Positions 7,456 to 13,955 of a stretch of DNA of 24,097 nt are shown piece by piece; within the stretch, counting starts at the first letter, position 1, and every line of letters starts with the position of its first letter. The DNA is taken from the NCBI GenBank assembly GCA_023415775.1, contig JAEZJM010000006.1, forward strand, positions 1 to 24,097, given 5' to 3'. Source of the DNA: Bacillota bacterium (lineage in GTDB: Bacteria > Bacillota > Negativicutes > Sporomusales > UBA7701). Both the position numbers and the translations under genes were made by a program. Below the pieces are notes generated by a model. That model saw only the letters and a list, made by a program, of their open reading frames with translations, was not told the origin of the DNA and ran no database searches.

Positions 7456-7636
7456 GACCGGTCCGCCTGTCGCCGCCCACGAAACGGCCCTGCGCGAGCT
7501 GCTGCTCGCCGCCGACCGCCTCGCCGCTCTCACCAACGACTGGTACCCGGACGAGTACCGATACATAACCGCCGACCTCTTCGCCGCCCTCCTGGAGCTG
7601 CAGCTCGCCGCCAGGAAAATGCCCTCCGGCCGCTAA
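7445..7636 (+). CDS. 63-residue small hypothetical protein
   Basis: An alanine- and leucine-rich, probably helical soluble protein. Its middle (ETALRELLLAADRLAAL) and end (FAALLELQLAARK) look amphipathic, and they flank an aromatic WYPDEYRYI segment. I do not recognise a family. The ATG lies inside the last codons of the 21-residue ORF and has no good ribosome site of its own, so it would depend on coupled translation. A convincing terminator follows its stop codon, which supports a real short bicistronic transcript. Confidence 0.55.
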   Translation: MRAETGPPVAAHETALRELLLAADRLAALTNDWYPDEYRYITADLFAALLELQLAARKMPSGR

Positions 7637-7641
7637 GCATA

Positions 7642-7686
7642 CCGCCGCCCCCTTCCGGGCAGCCGAAAGCCCTCGGCGGCGTTTTT
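7642..7686 (+). terminator. rho-independent terminator
   Basis: CCGCCG (7642-7647) pairs with CGGCGG (7674-7679), with an inner CCGA/TCGG hairpin as an alternative fold. GTTTTTT follows. It ends the small-ORF transcript. Confidence 0.75.
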
Positions 7687-7688
7687 TC

Positions 7689-7717
7689 TTGCCTATCGGT
7701 GCCCCGCGGTGTAATAT
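7689..7717 (+). promoter_or_regulatory. sigma-A promoter of the acetyltransferase gene
   Basis: TTGCCT (7689-7694), 17-bp spacer, TAATAT (7712-7717), directly after the preceding terminator. Confidence 0.6.
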
Positions 7718-7752
7718 AGTGGCAATAGCTACTTTCACCGCCGGGAGGACTC

Positions 7753-8166
7753 ATGGACACCATCGACATCAGGCAATTCCGCATCGACGATTACGACCGG
7801 GCCGTCGAAATCTGGCAGCAGGCGGGCCTAGCGGTAAGGCCCGGCGACGATAAAGCCTCGATAAGCCGCACATTGGAGCGCAATCCCGGCCTCTTCCTCG
7901 TCGCCTGCGCCGGCGGCGAAATCATCGGCACCGCCATCGGCGCCTACGACGGCCGCCGCGGCCACCTCTACCACCTCGCCGTCCTGCCCGCCTACCAGGG
8001 CCGGGGCATCGGCCGCCGCCTCATCGCCGCCGTCGGCCAGCGTCTCGCCGCCCTCGGCTGTCCCCAGCTCAACCTCTCCGTAAACCTCGACAACACCGCC
8101 GCCATCAAATTCTACGAAAAGCTAGGCTTCGAAACCCGCGGCCATATGCTCGGCAAAACACTCTGA
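7753..8166 (+). CDS. GNAT-family N-acetyltransferase, YpeA-like
   Basis: A 137-residue acetyl-CoA-dependent acyltransferase. The acetyl-CoA-binding motif A is clear in VLPAYQGRGIGRRL (about 77-90, the Q-x-x-G-x-G core), followed by the strand-helix end NLDNTAAIKFYEKLGFE. The overall pattern (LFLVA, then GYDG-like GAYDGRRGHLYHL) resembles E. coli YpeA, whose substrate is not firmly established. GGGAGGA lies 5 nt before the ATG. It is monocistronic, with its own promoter and a strong hairpin after the stop codon. Confidence 0.88.
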   Translation: MDTIDIRQFRIDDYDRAVEIWQQAGLAVRPGDDKASISRTLERNPGLFLVACAGGEIIGTAIGAYDGRRGHLYHLAVLPAYQGRGIGRRLIAAVGQRLAALGCPQLNLSVNLDNTAAIKFYEKLGFETRGHMLGKTL

Positions 8167-8168
8167 AC

Positions 8169-8216
8169 CCAATAGTAAAGCCTGACGATTATAAATACGT
8201 CAGGCTTTACTATTGG
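8169..8216. terminator. 19-bp perfect hairpin, terminator of the acetyltransferase gene
   Basis: Arms 8169-8187 and 8198-8216 are perfectly complementary about a 10-nt AT-rich loop. The inner 11 bp (AAAGCCTGACG with CGTCAGGCTTT) recur in the terminator at 11489-11520. There is no long T tail, but the TTTACTATT in the arm is U-rich. It is likely bidirectional. Confidence 0.7.
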
Positions 8217-8255
8217 CTCATTCGTAAATAGTATTAGTTTCAAATAGTTAACAGT

Positions 8256-8281
8256 AAAGCCGCCTCATTTGAGACGGCTTT
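8256..8281 (-). terminator. terminator of the minus-strand unknown gene
   Basis: An 11-bp stem with a 4-nt loop (AAAGCCGTCTC/GAGGCGGCTTT in the minus-strand RNA). The one imperfect position is a G-U pair only in the minus-strand transcript, which supports that orientation. It starts 13 nt after the stop codon. Confidence 0.7.
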
Positions 8282-8294
8282 AGGGGGCGGTATC

Positions 8295-8660
8295 TTACGC
8301 TTGTAACCGGGCTAACGTATATTCTGTCAAAATTTCCGGCCATTTCTCATCACCGTATGTATAGCCTTCTAGTAGATCGATTACTCCTTTATTTATAAAA
8401 AGTACAAATCCGACTCCATTAGCGACTCCGTTGATCTGTCCCTTAACTCCGCCTAACTGGAGAGATTCTGCCTGGTGCAATTTTTCACTATCCTCCAAGA
8501 CGCTAAATGATGTGAAAAATCCTACGCCTGAGAATTCTCGAGTTATTACACTTGCTGTTTCATACTGGCGACGTAGAATATCCACTTTACTGTCTTGGCC
8601 TTCCAATAGTTTTTCCATTAGCTCTTTTTCGAATTTAATAAACCTTGCGTTTACTTCCAC
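8295..8660 (-). CDS. hypothetical protein, 121 aa
   Basis: A soluble protein with a charged, helical N-terminus (about 1-40), then a glycine- and phenylalanine-rich mixed segment, ending in LEGYTYGDEKWPE and a short helix. No signal peptide or membrane segment is seen and I cannot name a family with confidence. A small immunity-type protein is one possibility, suggested only by size and ending. The start is GTG with GGAGGG 8 nt upstream. Base composition is much more AT-rich than the neighbouring genes, which suggests transfer from elsewhere. It has its own terminator. Confidence 0.7.
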   Translation of the reverse strand: MEVNARFIKFEKELMEKLLEGQDSKVDILRRQYETASVITREFSGVGFFTSFSVLEDSEKLHQAESLQLGGVKGQINGVANGVGFVLFINKGVIDLLEGYTYGDEKWPEILTEYTLARLQA

Positions 8661-8806
8661 GCAGTTCGCCCTCCAATAGTGAAAGCTACAACCCTATACC
8701 CGTTTTCTCGGAGAAGCTACAGAAACCCTTTAAAGTTATGCTGCTAATAGGCCAGGGTGGAATTGTACGGTTTTCAAAGTTTATTTCTTATCTACTGGCC
8801 GGCTCT

Positions 8807-9012
8807 GTTCCCGGCGCTGGGTTCGCCACACGCTACGGCGACGGTCTTACGTAGGCTCATCGCCGACAGCACCGCACCACCGCCAAATTCACGTCCATGT
8901 TCAATTGTCGGTTCTCGCGGCCGTCCTGGCCGCTCGTGCGGTGCTGTTACCGACTCCCTCGCCAAGTAGCGGCCGCCGCCTCGCTTCACGTGGCTCACCC
9001 ATCGCCGGGAAC
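8807..9012. repeat. GC-rich, roughly 205-bp imperfect palindromic element
   Basis: The stretch folds back on itself. GTTCCCGGCG at 8807-8816 is the inverse of CGCCGGGAAC at 9003-9012, with a similar TGGGT...GCCAC run continuing inward. CAGCACCGCAC (8867-8877) is the inverse of GTGCGGTGCTG (8936-8946). A further GCGGCC/GGCCGC hairpin lies near 8927-8943 within the loop side. No credible gene lies in it. It sits between two AT-rich genes and contrasts with them in composition. It could be a non-autonomous mobile repeat or encode a structured RNA. The rest of the interval 8661-9147 shows nothing I can identify. Confidence 0.65.
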
Positions 9013-9147
9013 GCCGCCAATCCATCCACAAAAATCGTTAGTTCACCGCAACAGAAAATAGGAACAAAAAAGAATTCAAAAGGTCCTCCTACAACTTTTA
9101 TTGAAATCTAAGAACATAAAAACCTTACAGAGGGAGGGATAGTTTCC

Positions 9148-9882
9148 TTGCCTAGATCATTTGGGATTGTCGAGGAAAAAATGTACGAATCGGACTTCTT
9201 TTTAGAAAAGATAGCAGAAAGCGATGATATGCGCGAAGCAAATTATTACTTTAGCGCTTTTATCTCAGCTGCAAGAAGTGTCACTTTTGCATTACAAGCT
9301 TCTTTATCTGGTATAGCAGGTTTCGAAGAATGGTATTTAGAAAAACAAAAGATATTGCGTGAAAATCAATTAGCTCGATTCTTTACTGATGCTCGAAATT
9401 ATTCGCAAAAACAAGGCCGAATATATATTCATTCAAGCAGCCGCCAGTATTCTATTGAGAATGAAGAGATATTCCCTCGGCGCTATTATTTTGATACTCC
9501 AGTTTCAAGTTCGCATAACGCCAGTCTATTTGTCAGAATAATGCTTGGTGATGAACAAGCTGAAATGCAAATGGTTGATGCTTATACGCAAGGAAGAAGT
9601 TATATGCTTTTACTATCCGAAATAATATATGACTGTTTTCAAAGGTTCGGCCCGATAATCGATCCAGAACAATACTATACTCTAGATAATATTAGGAATC
9701 TCGGTCAAACTATTGAAGATGTAGAAGAAAACGCGGGTTTTCCAAGAGGATATACAGATGCAGACATTCCAGTAGAAGAAAGAGTTAGGTTAATTAGAAA
9801 TTCGCAACCTGGAACTGAAATTGATTATATTTTCTTAAAGTATCTCAATAAAGATAGATTTGGTAGAGCACATGAAGCCTAA
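9148..9882 (+). CDS. hypothetical protein, 244 aa, AT-rich
   Basis: A soluble, mostly helical protein. The N-terminal part has FSAFISAARSVTFALQASL (about 32-50), a helix pattern reminiscent of HEPN-like helical proteins, but I do not see a convincing R-x4-6-H nuclease motif. The rest is charged, with no membrane segment. The start is TTG with GGGAGGG 9 nt upstream; the ATG at 9181 is an alternative. Its AT-rich composition and codon use (many AAA, GAA, TTA, ATA) are unlike the GC-rich housekeeping genes around it, so acquisition by transfer is likely. No partner gene is obvious, unless the opposed small gene at 8295-8660 is related. Confidence 0.7.
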   Translation: MPRSFGIVEEKMYESDFFLEKIAESDDMREANYYFSAFISAARSVTFALQASLSGIAGFEEWYLEKQKILRENQLARFFTDARNYSQKQGRIYIHSSSRQYSIENEEIFPRRYYFDTPVSSSHNASLFVRIMLGDEQAEMQMVDAYTQGRSYMLLLSEIIYDCFQRFGPIIDPEQYYTLDNIRNLGQTIEDVEENAGFPRGYTDADIPVEERVRLIRNSQPGTEIDYIFLKYLNKDRFGRAHEA

Positions 9883-9945
9883 TAATCCAATGCCCACAAC
9901 GAAACCCTATTCTTCCTTCATCCCACCCCTCTAGAAAAAATTCCC

Positions 9946-9974
9946 TTGCATTTTATAGACGACCGGTCTAATAT
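9946..9974 (+). promoter_or_regulatory. promoter and operator of the tetR-family gene
   Basis: TTGCAT (9946-9951), 17-bp spacer, TAATAT (9969-9974). The spacer contains TAGACGACCGGTCTA (9956-9970), an inverted repeat TAGAC-N5-GTCTA with a GACCGGTC core. The core recurs before the next gene. Predicted start is at about 9981, on the start codon itself. Confidence 0.75.
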
Positions 9975-9980
9975 ATAACC

Positions 9981-10571
9981 ATGGATAAACAAGATGTTCG
10001 CCTCCACCTTATCGAAGTAGGCGCCAAAGCCTTCATGGCCAAAGGGTACCACGCCGTCGGCCTCAAGGAAATCCTCGCCGCCGCCCAAGTGCCCAAAGGG
10101 TCCTTCTATTACTACTTCCGCTCCAAAGAAGACTTCTGCGTCGCCATCATCGACCACTACATCCGCTTGTACGCCGAAAAACACCTCGCCGTCCTGGAGG
10201 ACCGCGCCCGCCCGGCCAGGGACCGCCTCCTCGCCTTCTTCGCCCAGGAAAAGGAATACTTCCGCGAAAAACAGTGCCAGCACGGCTGCCTGCTCGCCAA
10301 ACTCGCCCTCGAAATGGCCCTGCTCAGCGAACCCATCCGCGCCGAACTCCAGCGCGGCATGAATGGCTGGATACGAACCGTCGCCGCCTGCCTCGCCGAA
10401 GGAGAAGCCGCCGGCGAATTTGCCCTCTTCCGGCCCCCCGCCGTCATGGCCGAATTCCTCTACGCCGCCTGGGCGGGCGCCATCACCCGCATGCAGGCCA
10501 CCCAGTCCGTTGCGCCGCTCGACATCTTCATCGCCTTCGCCGCCCGCGAAATCGGCGGCCAACCTTCATAA
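9981..10571 (+). CDS. TetR/AcrR-family transcriptional repressor
   Basis: A 196-residue regulator with a typical N-terminal helix-turn-helix: LKEILAAAQVPKGSFYYYFRSKEDF (about 28-52), where the GSFYYYFRSKE recognition region is characteristic. The C-terminal ligand-binding part is helical and resembles the AcrR/YxaF-type C-terminal domain. The operator overlapping its own promoter implies autorepression. The same core sits before the adjacent ferredoxin-nitroreductase gene, so that gene is the likely target. No Shine-Dalgarno sequence precedes the ATG and the predicted transcription start coincides with it, so the mRNA may be leaderless. The inducer is unknown; nitroaromatics or quinones are possible given the target. 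Confidence 0.9.
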   Translation: MDKQDVRLHLIEVGAKAFMAKGYHAVGLKEILAAAQVPKGSFYYYFRSKEDFCVAIIDHYIRLYAEKHLAVLEDRARPARDRLLAFFAQEKEYFREKQCQHGCLLAKLALEMALLSEPIRAELQRGMNGWIRTVAACLAEGEAAGEFALFRPPAVMAEFLYAAWAGAITRMQATQSVAPLDIFIAFAAREIGGQPS

Positions 10572-10575
10572 TCCC

Positions 10576-10614
10576 TTCACTTAGTAACCGACCGGTCTAC
10601 TATAGACCTTGGTC
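10576..10614 (+). promoter_or_regulatory. operator/promoter region of the nitroreductase gene
   Basis: TAACCGACCGGTCTA (10585-10599) matches 13 of 15 bases of the operator before the tetR gene. GGTCTACTATAGACC (10594-10608) adds a perfect 6-bp inverted repeat, and GACCTTGGTC (10605-10614) a further dyad. A plausible promoter is TTCACT (10576-10581), 16 bp, TACTAT (10598-10603), covered by these dyads. Confidence 0.68.
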
Positions 10615-10653
10615 GCATAAAATATAAAAACTTCTAAGGAGAGTGTTGTCCAT

Positions 10654-11454
10654 ATGTTCACCATCTCCCCCGCCTGCGTCAAATGCGGCATCTGCGCCGA
10701 GGTATGCCCCATCAGCATCATCGGCATGGACGAAAGCGGCCCGAAACTGCTCAACGCGGACGCCTGCATCCGCTGCGGCCACTGTGTCGCCTCCTGTCCC
10801 CACGCCGCCCTCGACCATAGCCTCGCCCCCCTCGCCGCCCAAGCCCCCCTAGGCGACTTACCCGTCCTCGACGCCGACACCGCCGCCCGTTTCCTCCGCT
10901 CCCGCCGTTCCATCCGCCGCTACAAACCCGGGGCCGTACCCAAAGAAACGCTCCTCAAGCTACTCGACATCGCCCGTTTCGCCCCCACCGGCGGCAACAG
11001 CCAGGGCCTTTCCTACCTCGTAGTCGGCGACCGCTCCCTGCTGAAGAAACTCAGCGACGCCACCCTCGACTGGATGGAGGAGCAGATCGCTGCCGGCGTC
11101 TCCTGGATAAAGCCTTACGCCCACGTCGTCCGGCGCTACCGGCAGGGCGACCTTGATATCTTCCGCAACGCCCCCCACCTCATCGTCGCCCTCGCGCCCA
11201 AGAACTTCCCCATCGGCGAAAAGAACACCCGCTACTCCCTCGCCTACGCCGAGCTCTACGCCCCCTCCCTCGGCCTCGGCACCTGCTGGTCGGGTTTCTT
11301 CGAAATGTGCGCCTTCGCCGGCTACCCCGCAATCTACGACCTGCTAGCCGTTCCTGAAAACAAGGCAATCACCGGCGCCATCTTCTGCGGCTACCCCGTA
11401 TACCGCTACCACCGACTCGTCGACAGGAACCCCCTCGCCGTCGACTGGCGTTAA
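10654..11454 (+). CDS. ferredoxin-nitroreductase fusion (4Fe-4S flavin oxidoreductase)
   Basis: A 266-residue protein with two parts. Residues 1-50 carry two 4Fe-4S motifs (Cys8, 11, 14, 18 and Cys38, 41, 44, 48, each C-x2-C-x2-C-x3-C-P). Residues from about 80 to the end are a nitroreductase FMN domain, starting with the RSRRSIRRYKPG region and continuing with FAPTGGNSQG. It is common in anaerobes, where the ferredoxin part feeds electrons to FMN for reduction of nitro compounds, quinones or other acceptors. TAAGGAGAG lies 10 nt before the ATG. The tetR-family gene upstream, with a shared operator, implies it is induced by a small molecule. A strong terminator follows. Confidence 0.92.
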   Translation: MFTISPACVKCGICAEVCPISIIGMDESGPKLLNADACIRCGHCVASCPHAALDHSLAPLAAQAPLGDLPVLDADTAARFLRSRRSIRRYKPGAVPKETLLKLLDIARFAPTGGNSQGLSYLVVGDRSLLKKLSDATLDWMEEQIAAGVSWIKPYAHVVRRYRQGDLDIFRNAPHLIVALAPKNFPIGEKNTRYSLAYAELYAPSLGLGTCWSGFFEMCAFAGYPAIYDLLAVPENKAITGAIFCGYPVYRYHRLVDRNPLAVDWR

Positions 11455-11488
11455 ACTGTCAGGCGGGCGATAAAGGCCCATCTGAATA

Positions 11489-11520
11489 AAAAAGCCTGAC
11501 GCGTTATCGTCAGGCTTTTT
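11489..11520. terminator. bidirectional terminator between nitroreductase and pyrE
   Basis: A 13-bp perfect stem, AAAAAGCCTGACG with CGTCAGGCTTTTT, has a 6-nt loop and T-rich tails in both directions. It serves two convergent transcripts. Confidence 0.93.
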
Positions 11521-11533
11521 CTTCTTCCCTGGG

Positions 11534-12106
11534 TTACTTTCCCGTTCTCCCCCGCTTGGTGATCGGCGTCCCGGCCTGGCAAAGCGGGCAGGCGTCCGGC
11601 TGGTATGTAGGCACCGCCAGCTTCAGCAGCGCCTCCGTCCGCACCCCGAAGTCGGCCTTGCCGCCGCTGCGGTCAACCAGCAGCGCCACCCCGGCCACCT
11701 CGCCGCCCTGCTCCTTCACCACCTCCAGCACCTCGTGCACCGAGCCGCCGGTCGTGACGATATCCTCCACCACCAGCACCCTCTCGCCGGGTGCGATAGC
11801 GAAGCCGCGCCTGAGCGTCATCTTGCCGTTCTCCCGCTCGGTGAAAATAGCGCGCGTGCCAAGATTCTTGCCCACCTCGTGGGCTAGGATGATGCCGCCC
11901 GTCACCGGCCCTACCACCACCTGTATCCCGGCGTCCCTGAACCTTTCGGCCAGCGCCGCGCACAGCCTGGCCGTATGCTCCGGCCACTGCAGCACCTGGA
12001 ACTTCTCCACGTACAGCGGGCTGTGCAACCCCGAGGTCAGCAGAAAATGCCCCTCCAGGATCGCCCCGGTATCGACCAGCAGCTTCCTTACCGCCGCTTC
12101 CTCCAT
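11534..12106 (-). CDS. pyrE: orotate phosphoribosyltransferase
   Basis: A 190-residue enzyme that joins orotate and PRPP to give OMP, the fifth step of UMP synthesis. The PRPP-binding motif VLVVEDIVTTGGS is seen at 110-122. The GPVTGGIILAHEVG segment and the C-terminal CPLC pair are typical of this subgroup. ATG start, with GGAGGAGG 6 nt upstream inside the end of pyrF; only one base separates the two genes. It is the last gene of the pyr operon, ending at a bidirectional terminator. Confidence 0.96.
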   Translation of the reverse strand: MEEAAVRKLLVDTGAILEGHFLLTSGLHSPLYVEKFQVLQWPEHTARLCAALAERFRDAGIQVVVGPVTGGIILAHEVGKNLGTRAIFTERENGKMTLRRGFAIAPGERVLVVEDIVTTGGSVHEVLEVVKEQGGEVAGVALLVDRSGGKADFGVRTEALLKLAVPTYQPDACPLCQAGTPITKRGRTGK

Positions 12107-12107
12107 G

Positions 12108-12830
12108 CTACGCCTCCTCCATTTCCCGCAAAATCGCCAGCGCCGCCGCCCGCGGGTCGGGAGCGGCCGTGATCGGCCTGCCCACCACCAGATGGCTGGC
12201 CCCGGCCCTTAAAGCCCCGGCTGGCGTCGCCACCCTGCTCTGATCGTTGACCGCGCTGCCGGCCGGCCGCACTCCGGGCGTCACGATGAGGAAATCCGGC
12301 CCGCACGCCGCACGGATGGCAGCCGCCTCCTGCGGCGACGCCACCACCCCGTCCAGCCCGGCTTCCCGGGCCATCTCCGCCAGACGGACCGCCTGGGTCC
12401 TGATCGGCACTGCATAGTTCAGCCTCATCCATTCGGCCTCGTCCATGCTCGTAAGCACCGTCACCGCGATCAACCGCGGCCGCGGCCGGCCGCTCGTCGC
12501 CGCCGCTTCCACCGCCGCCGTCGCGGCCCCTTTCATCATCGCCAGCCCGCCGGACGCGTGGACGTTGACCATCGTCGCCCCCAGCCAGGACAGCACCTTG
12601 GTGCTCTGGCTCACCGTATTGGGAATGTCGTGCAGCTTTAAGTCGAGGAAAACCTCCTTGCCGGCCGCGCGCAGCACGCGGACCGCCTCGCCGCCCACGG
12701 CGTAAAAAAGCTCCATTCCCACCTTGTAATGCCCCACCGCGTCGCCCAACTCGGCCACCAGCTTCTGGACCTTGTCAAGATCGGGAAAATCAAGCGCCAC
12801 AATTAGACGATTATCGCTCAAATTTATCAC
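12108..12830 (-). CDS. pyrF: orotidine-5'-phosphate decarboxylase
   Basis: A 240-residue TIM-barrel enzyme that decarboxylates OMP to UMP, the last step of the pathway. The catalytic array is seen as Asp63-x-Lys65-x-x-Asp68 in FLDLKLHDIPNTV. The phosphate-binding end has VTPGVRP and later VVGRPI. GTG start with AAGGG about 7 nt upstream. Unlike the other pyr genes, it is separated from its predecessor by 213 bp, most of which is a dispersed repeat. It nearly abuts pyrE. Confidence 0.96.
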   Translation of the reverse strand: MINLSDNRLIVALDFPDLDKVQKLVAELGDAVGHYKVGMELFYAVGGEAVRVLRAAGKEVFLDLKLHDIPNTVSQSTKVLSWLGATMVNVHASGGLAMMKGAATAAVEAAATSGRPRPRLIAVTVLTSMDEAEWMRLNYAVPIRTQAVRLAEMAREAGLDGVVASPQEAAAIRAACGPDFLIVTPGVRPAGSAVNDQSRVATPAGALRAGASHLVVGRPITAAPDPRAAALAILREMEEA

Positions 12831-12848
12831 TCCATCGCCCTTATATAC

Positions 12849-13030
12849 GCAGGCTGTTCAGAGCGATCAGATGCAAGGCGGCTCCGAGGACGCGCCGCAC
12901 CGTTTCCTCCGCGACCAAGTATGCTTACATGGTTTGCACAGGAACGGTTTAACAGCATCGCGCGTACACGGTAGTACGCTAGCAAGCGCCCGCAGGAACA
13001 ACGCAGCAGATGGCGCTATCAACAGCCTGC
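12849..13030. repeat. dispersed repeat with terminal inverted repeats, copy A (182 bp)
   Basis: The ends GCAGGCTGTTCAGAGCG (12849-12865) and CGCTATCAACAGCCTGC (13014-13030) are inverted copies at 15 of 17 positions. The element has no ORF of its own and sits between pyrD and pyrF inside the operon. A segment near 12970-13010 (GTACGCTAGCAAGCGC plus AACAACGC-GCAG) is found in inverse orientation at 21536-21660. This looks like a non-autonomous, MITE-like element that must be transcribed with the pyr genes. Confidence 0.8.
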
Positions 13031-13043
13031 ACAGTATAGATGC

Positions 13044-13955
13044 CTAAATATTATCGTTCACGCGGCCGACCAACTCGCTCACATGTTTTATCCCGCGCTC
13101 CACCAGGTAATCCCTGATGCCCTCGGCGATCTCCACGCTCGCCCGCGGGTTGACGAAATTGGCGGTACCCACCGCCACCGCGCTCGCCCCGGCCAGCAGG
13201 AACTCGATCGCGTCCTCAGCCGTCATGATGCCGCCCAGGCCGATGACCGGGCACTTCACCGCCCGCGCCACCTGCCAAACCATCCTGAGCGCCACCGGCT
13301 TGATCGCCGGTCCCGACAGGCCACCCAACACGTTGCCCAGCTCCGGCCGCCACCGGCGGATATCGATGGACATCCCCAGCAGCGTATTGATGAGCGACAC
13401 CGCGTCGCTGCCTGCATCCTCGGCCGCCTTGGCGATGCTCACGATATCGGTCACATTCGGCGACAGCTTGGTGATCACCGGCAGGATCGTGTTCCTGCGT
13501 ACCGCCGTCACTACGGCGGCGGCGCTCGCGCAGTCTGTGCCGAAAGCGATGCCGCCCTCCTTGACATTCGGGCAGGAGATATTCAGCTCCAGGCCCGCCA
13601 CCCCCGGCACACTCAGTCGCCTTGCCAGCTCGGCGAACTCGTCCGTCGTCGCGCCGGCGATATTGACGATTATCGGCGTGTCGTACGCCGCCAGTCCCGG
13701 CAGAATGCGGCTGACGAACTCGTCCACGCCCGGATTCTCCAACCCGATGCAGTTGAGCATCCCGGCCGGCGTCTCGGCGATACGCCGCCCCTTATTGCCG
13801 TCGCGCGGCGTTAGCGTCGTCCCCTTGACCACGATCGCGCCGATCTTGTTCAGATCGACGAAATCGGCGTACTCCGGCCCCGAACCGAACGTGCCCGACG
13901 CCGTCATCACCGGCGTCTTCATCTTGATGCCCGCAATATCCACCGCCAACATCAC
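13044..13955 (-). CDS. pyrD: dihydroorotate dehydrogenase, catalytic subunit, class 1B
   Basis: A 303-residue FMN enzyme that oxidises dihydroorotate to orotate. The catalytic base is Cys128 in NISCPNVKEGG, a class 1 feature. The TASGTFG opening and the late GLGGI and AGASAVAVGT segments bind FMN. The pyrK gene directly upstream makes it the NAD-linked class 1B type (PyrD-PyrK complex). GTG at 13955 is preferred, with GGAGGAGGT 9 nt upstream. ATG at 13952 is the next codon. The start overlaps the pyrK stop. Confidence 0.96.
   Translation of the reverse strand: MMLAVDIAGIKMKTPVMTASGTFGSGPEYADFVDLNKIGAIVVKGTTLTPRDGNKGRRIAETPAGMLNCIGLENPGVDEFVSRILPGLAAYDTPIIVNIAGATTDEFAELARRLSVPGVAGLELNISCPNVKEGGIAFGTDCASAAAVVTAVRRNTILPVITKLSPNVTDIVSIAKAAEDAGSDAVSLINTLLGMSIDIRRWRPELGNVLGGLSGPAIKPVALRMVWQVARAVKCPVIGLGGIMTAEDAIEFLLAGASAVAVGTANFVNPRASVEIAEGIRDYLVERGIKHVSELVGRVNDNI

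Noticed and set aside
8792..9031. Minus-strand ORF of 79 residues, and plus-strand ORFs at 8645-8854, 8757-8969 and 8905-9111
   Set aside because: All fall in or across the imperfect palindrome, are low in normal protein character, and have no good ribosome site. The palindrome explains the open frames better.
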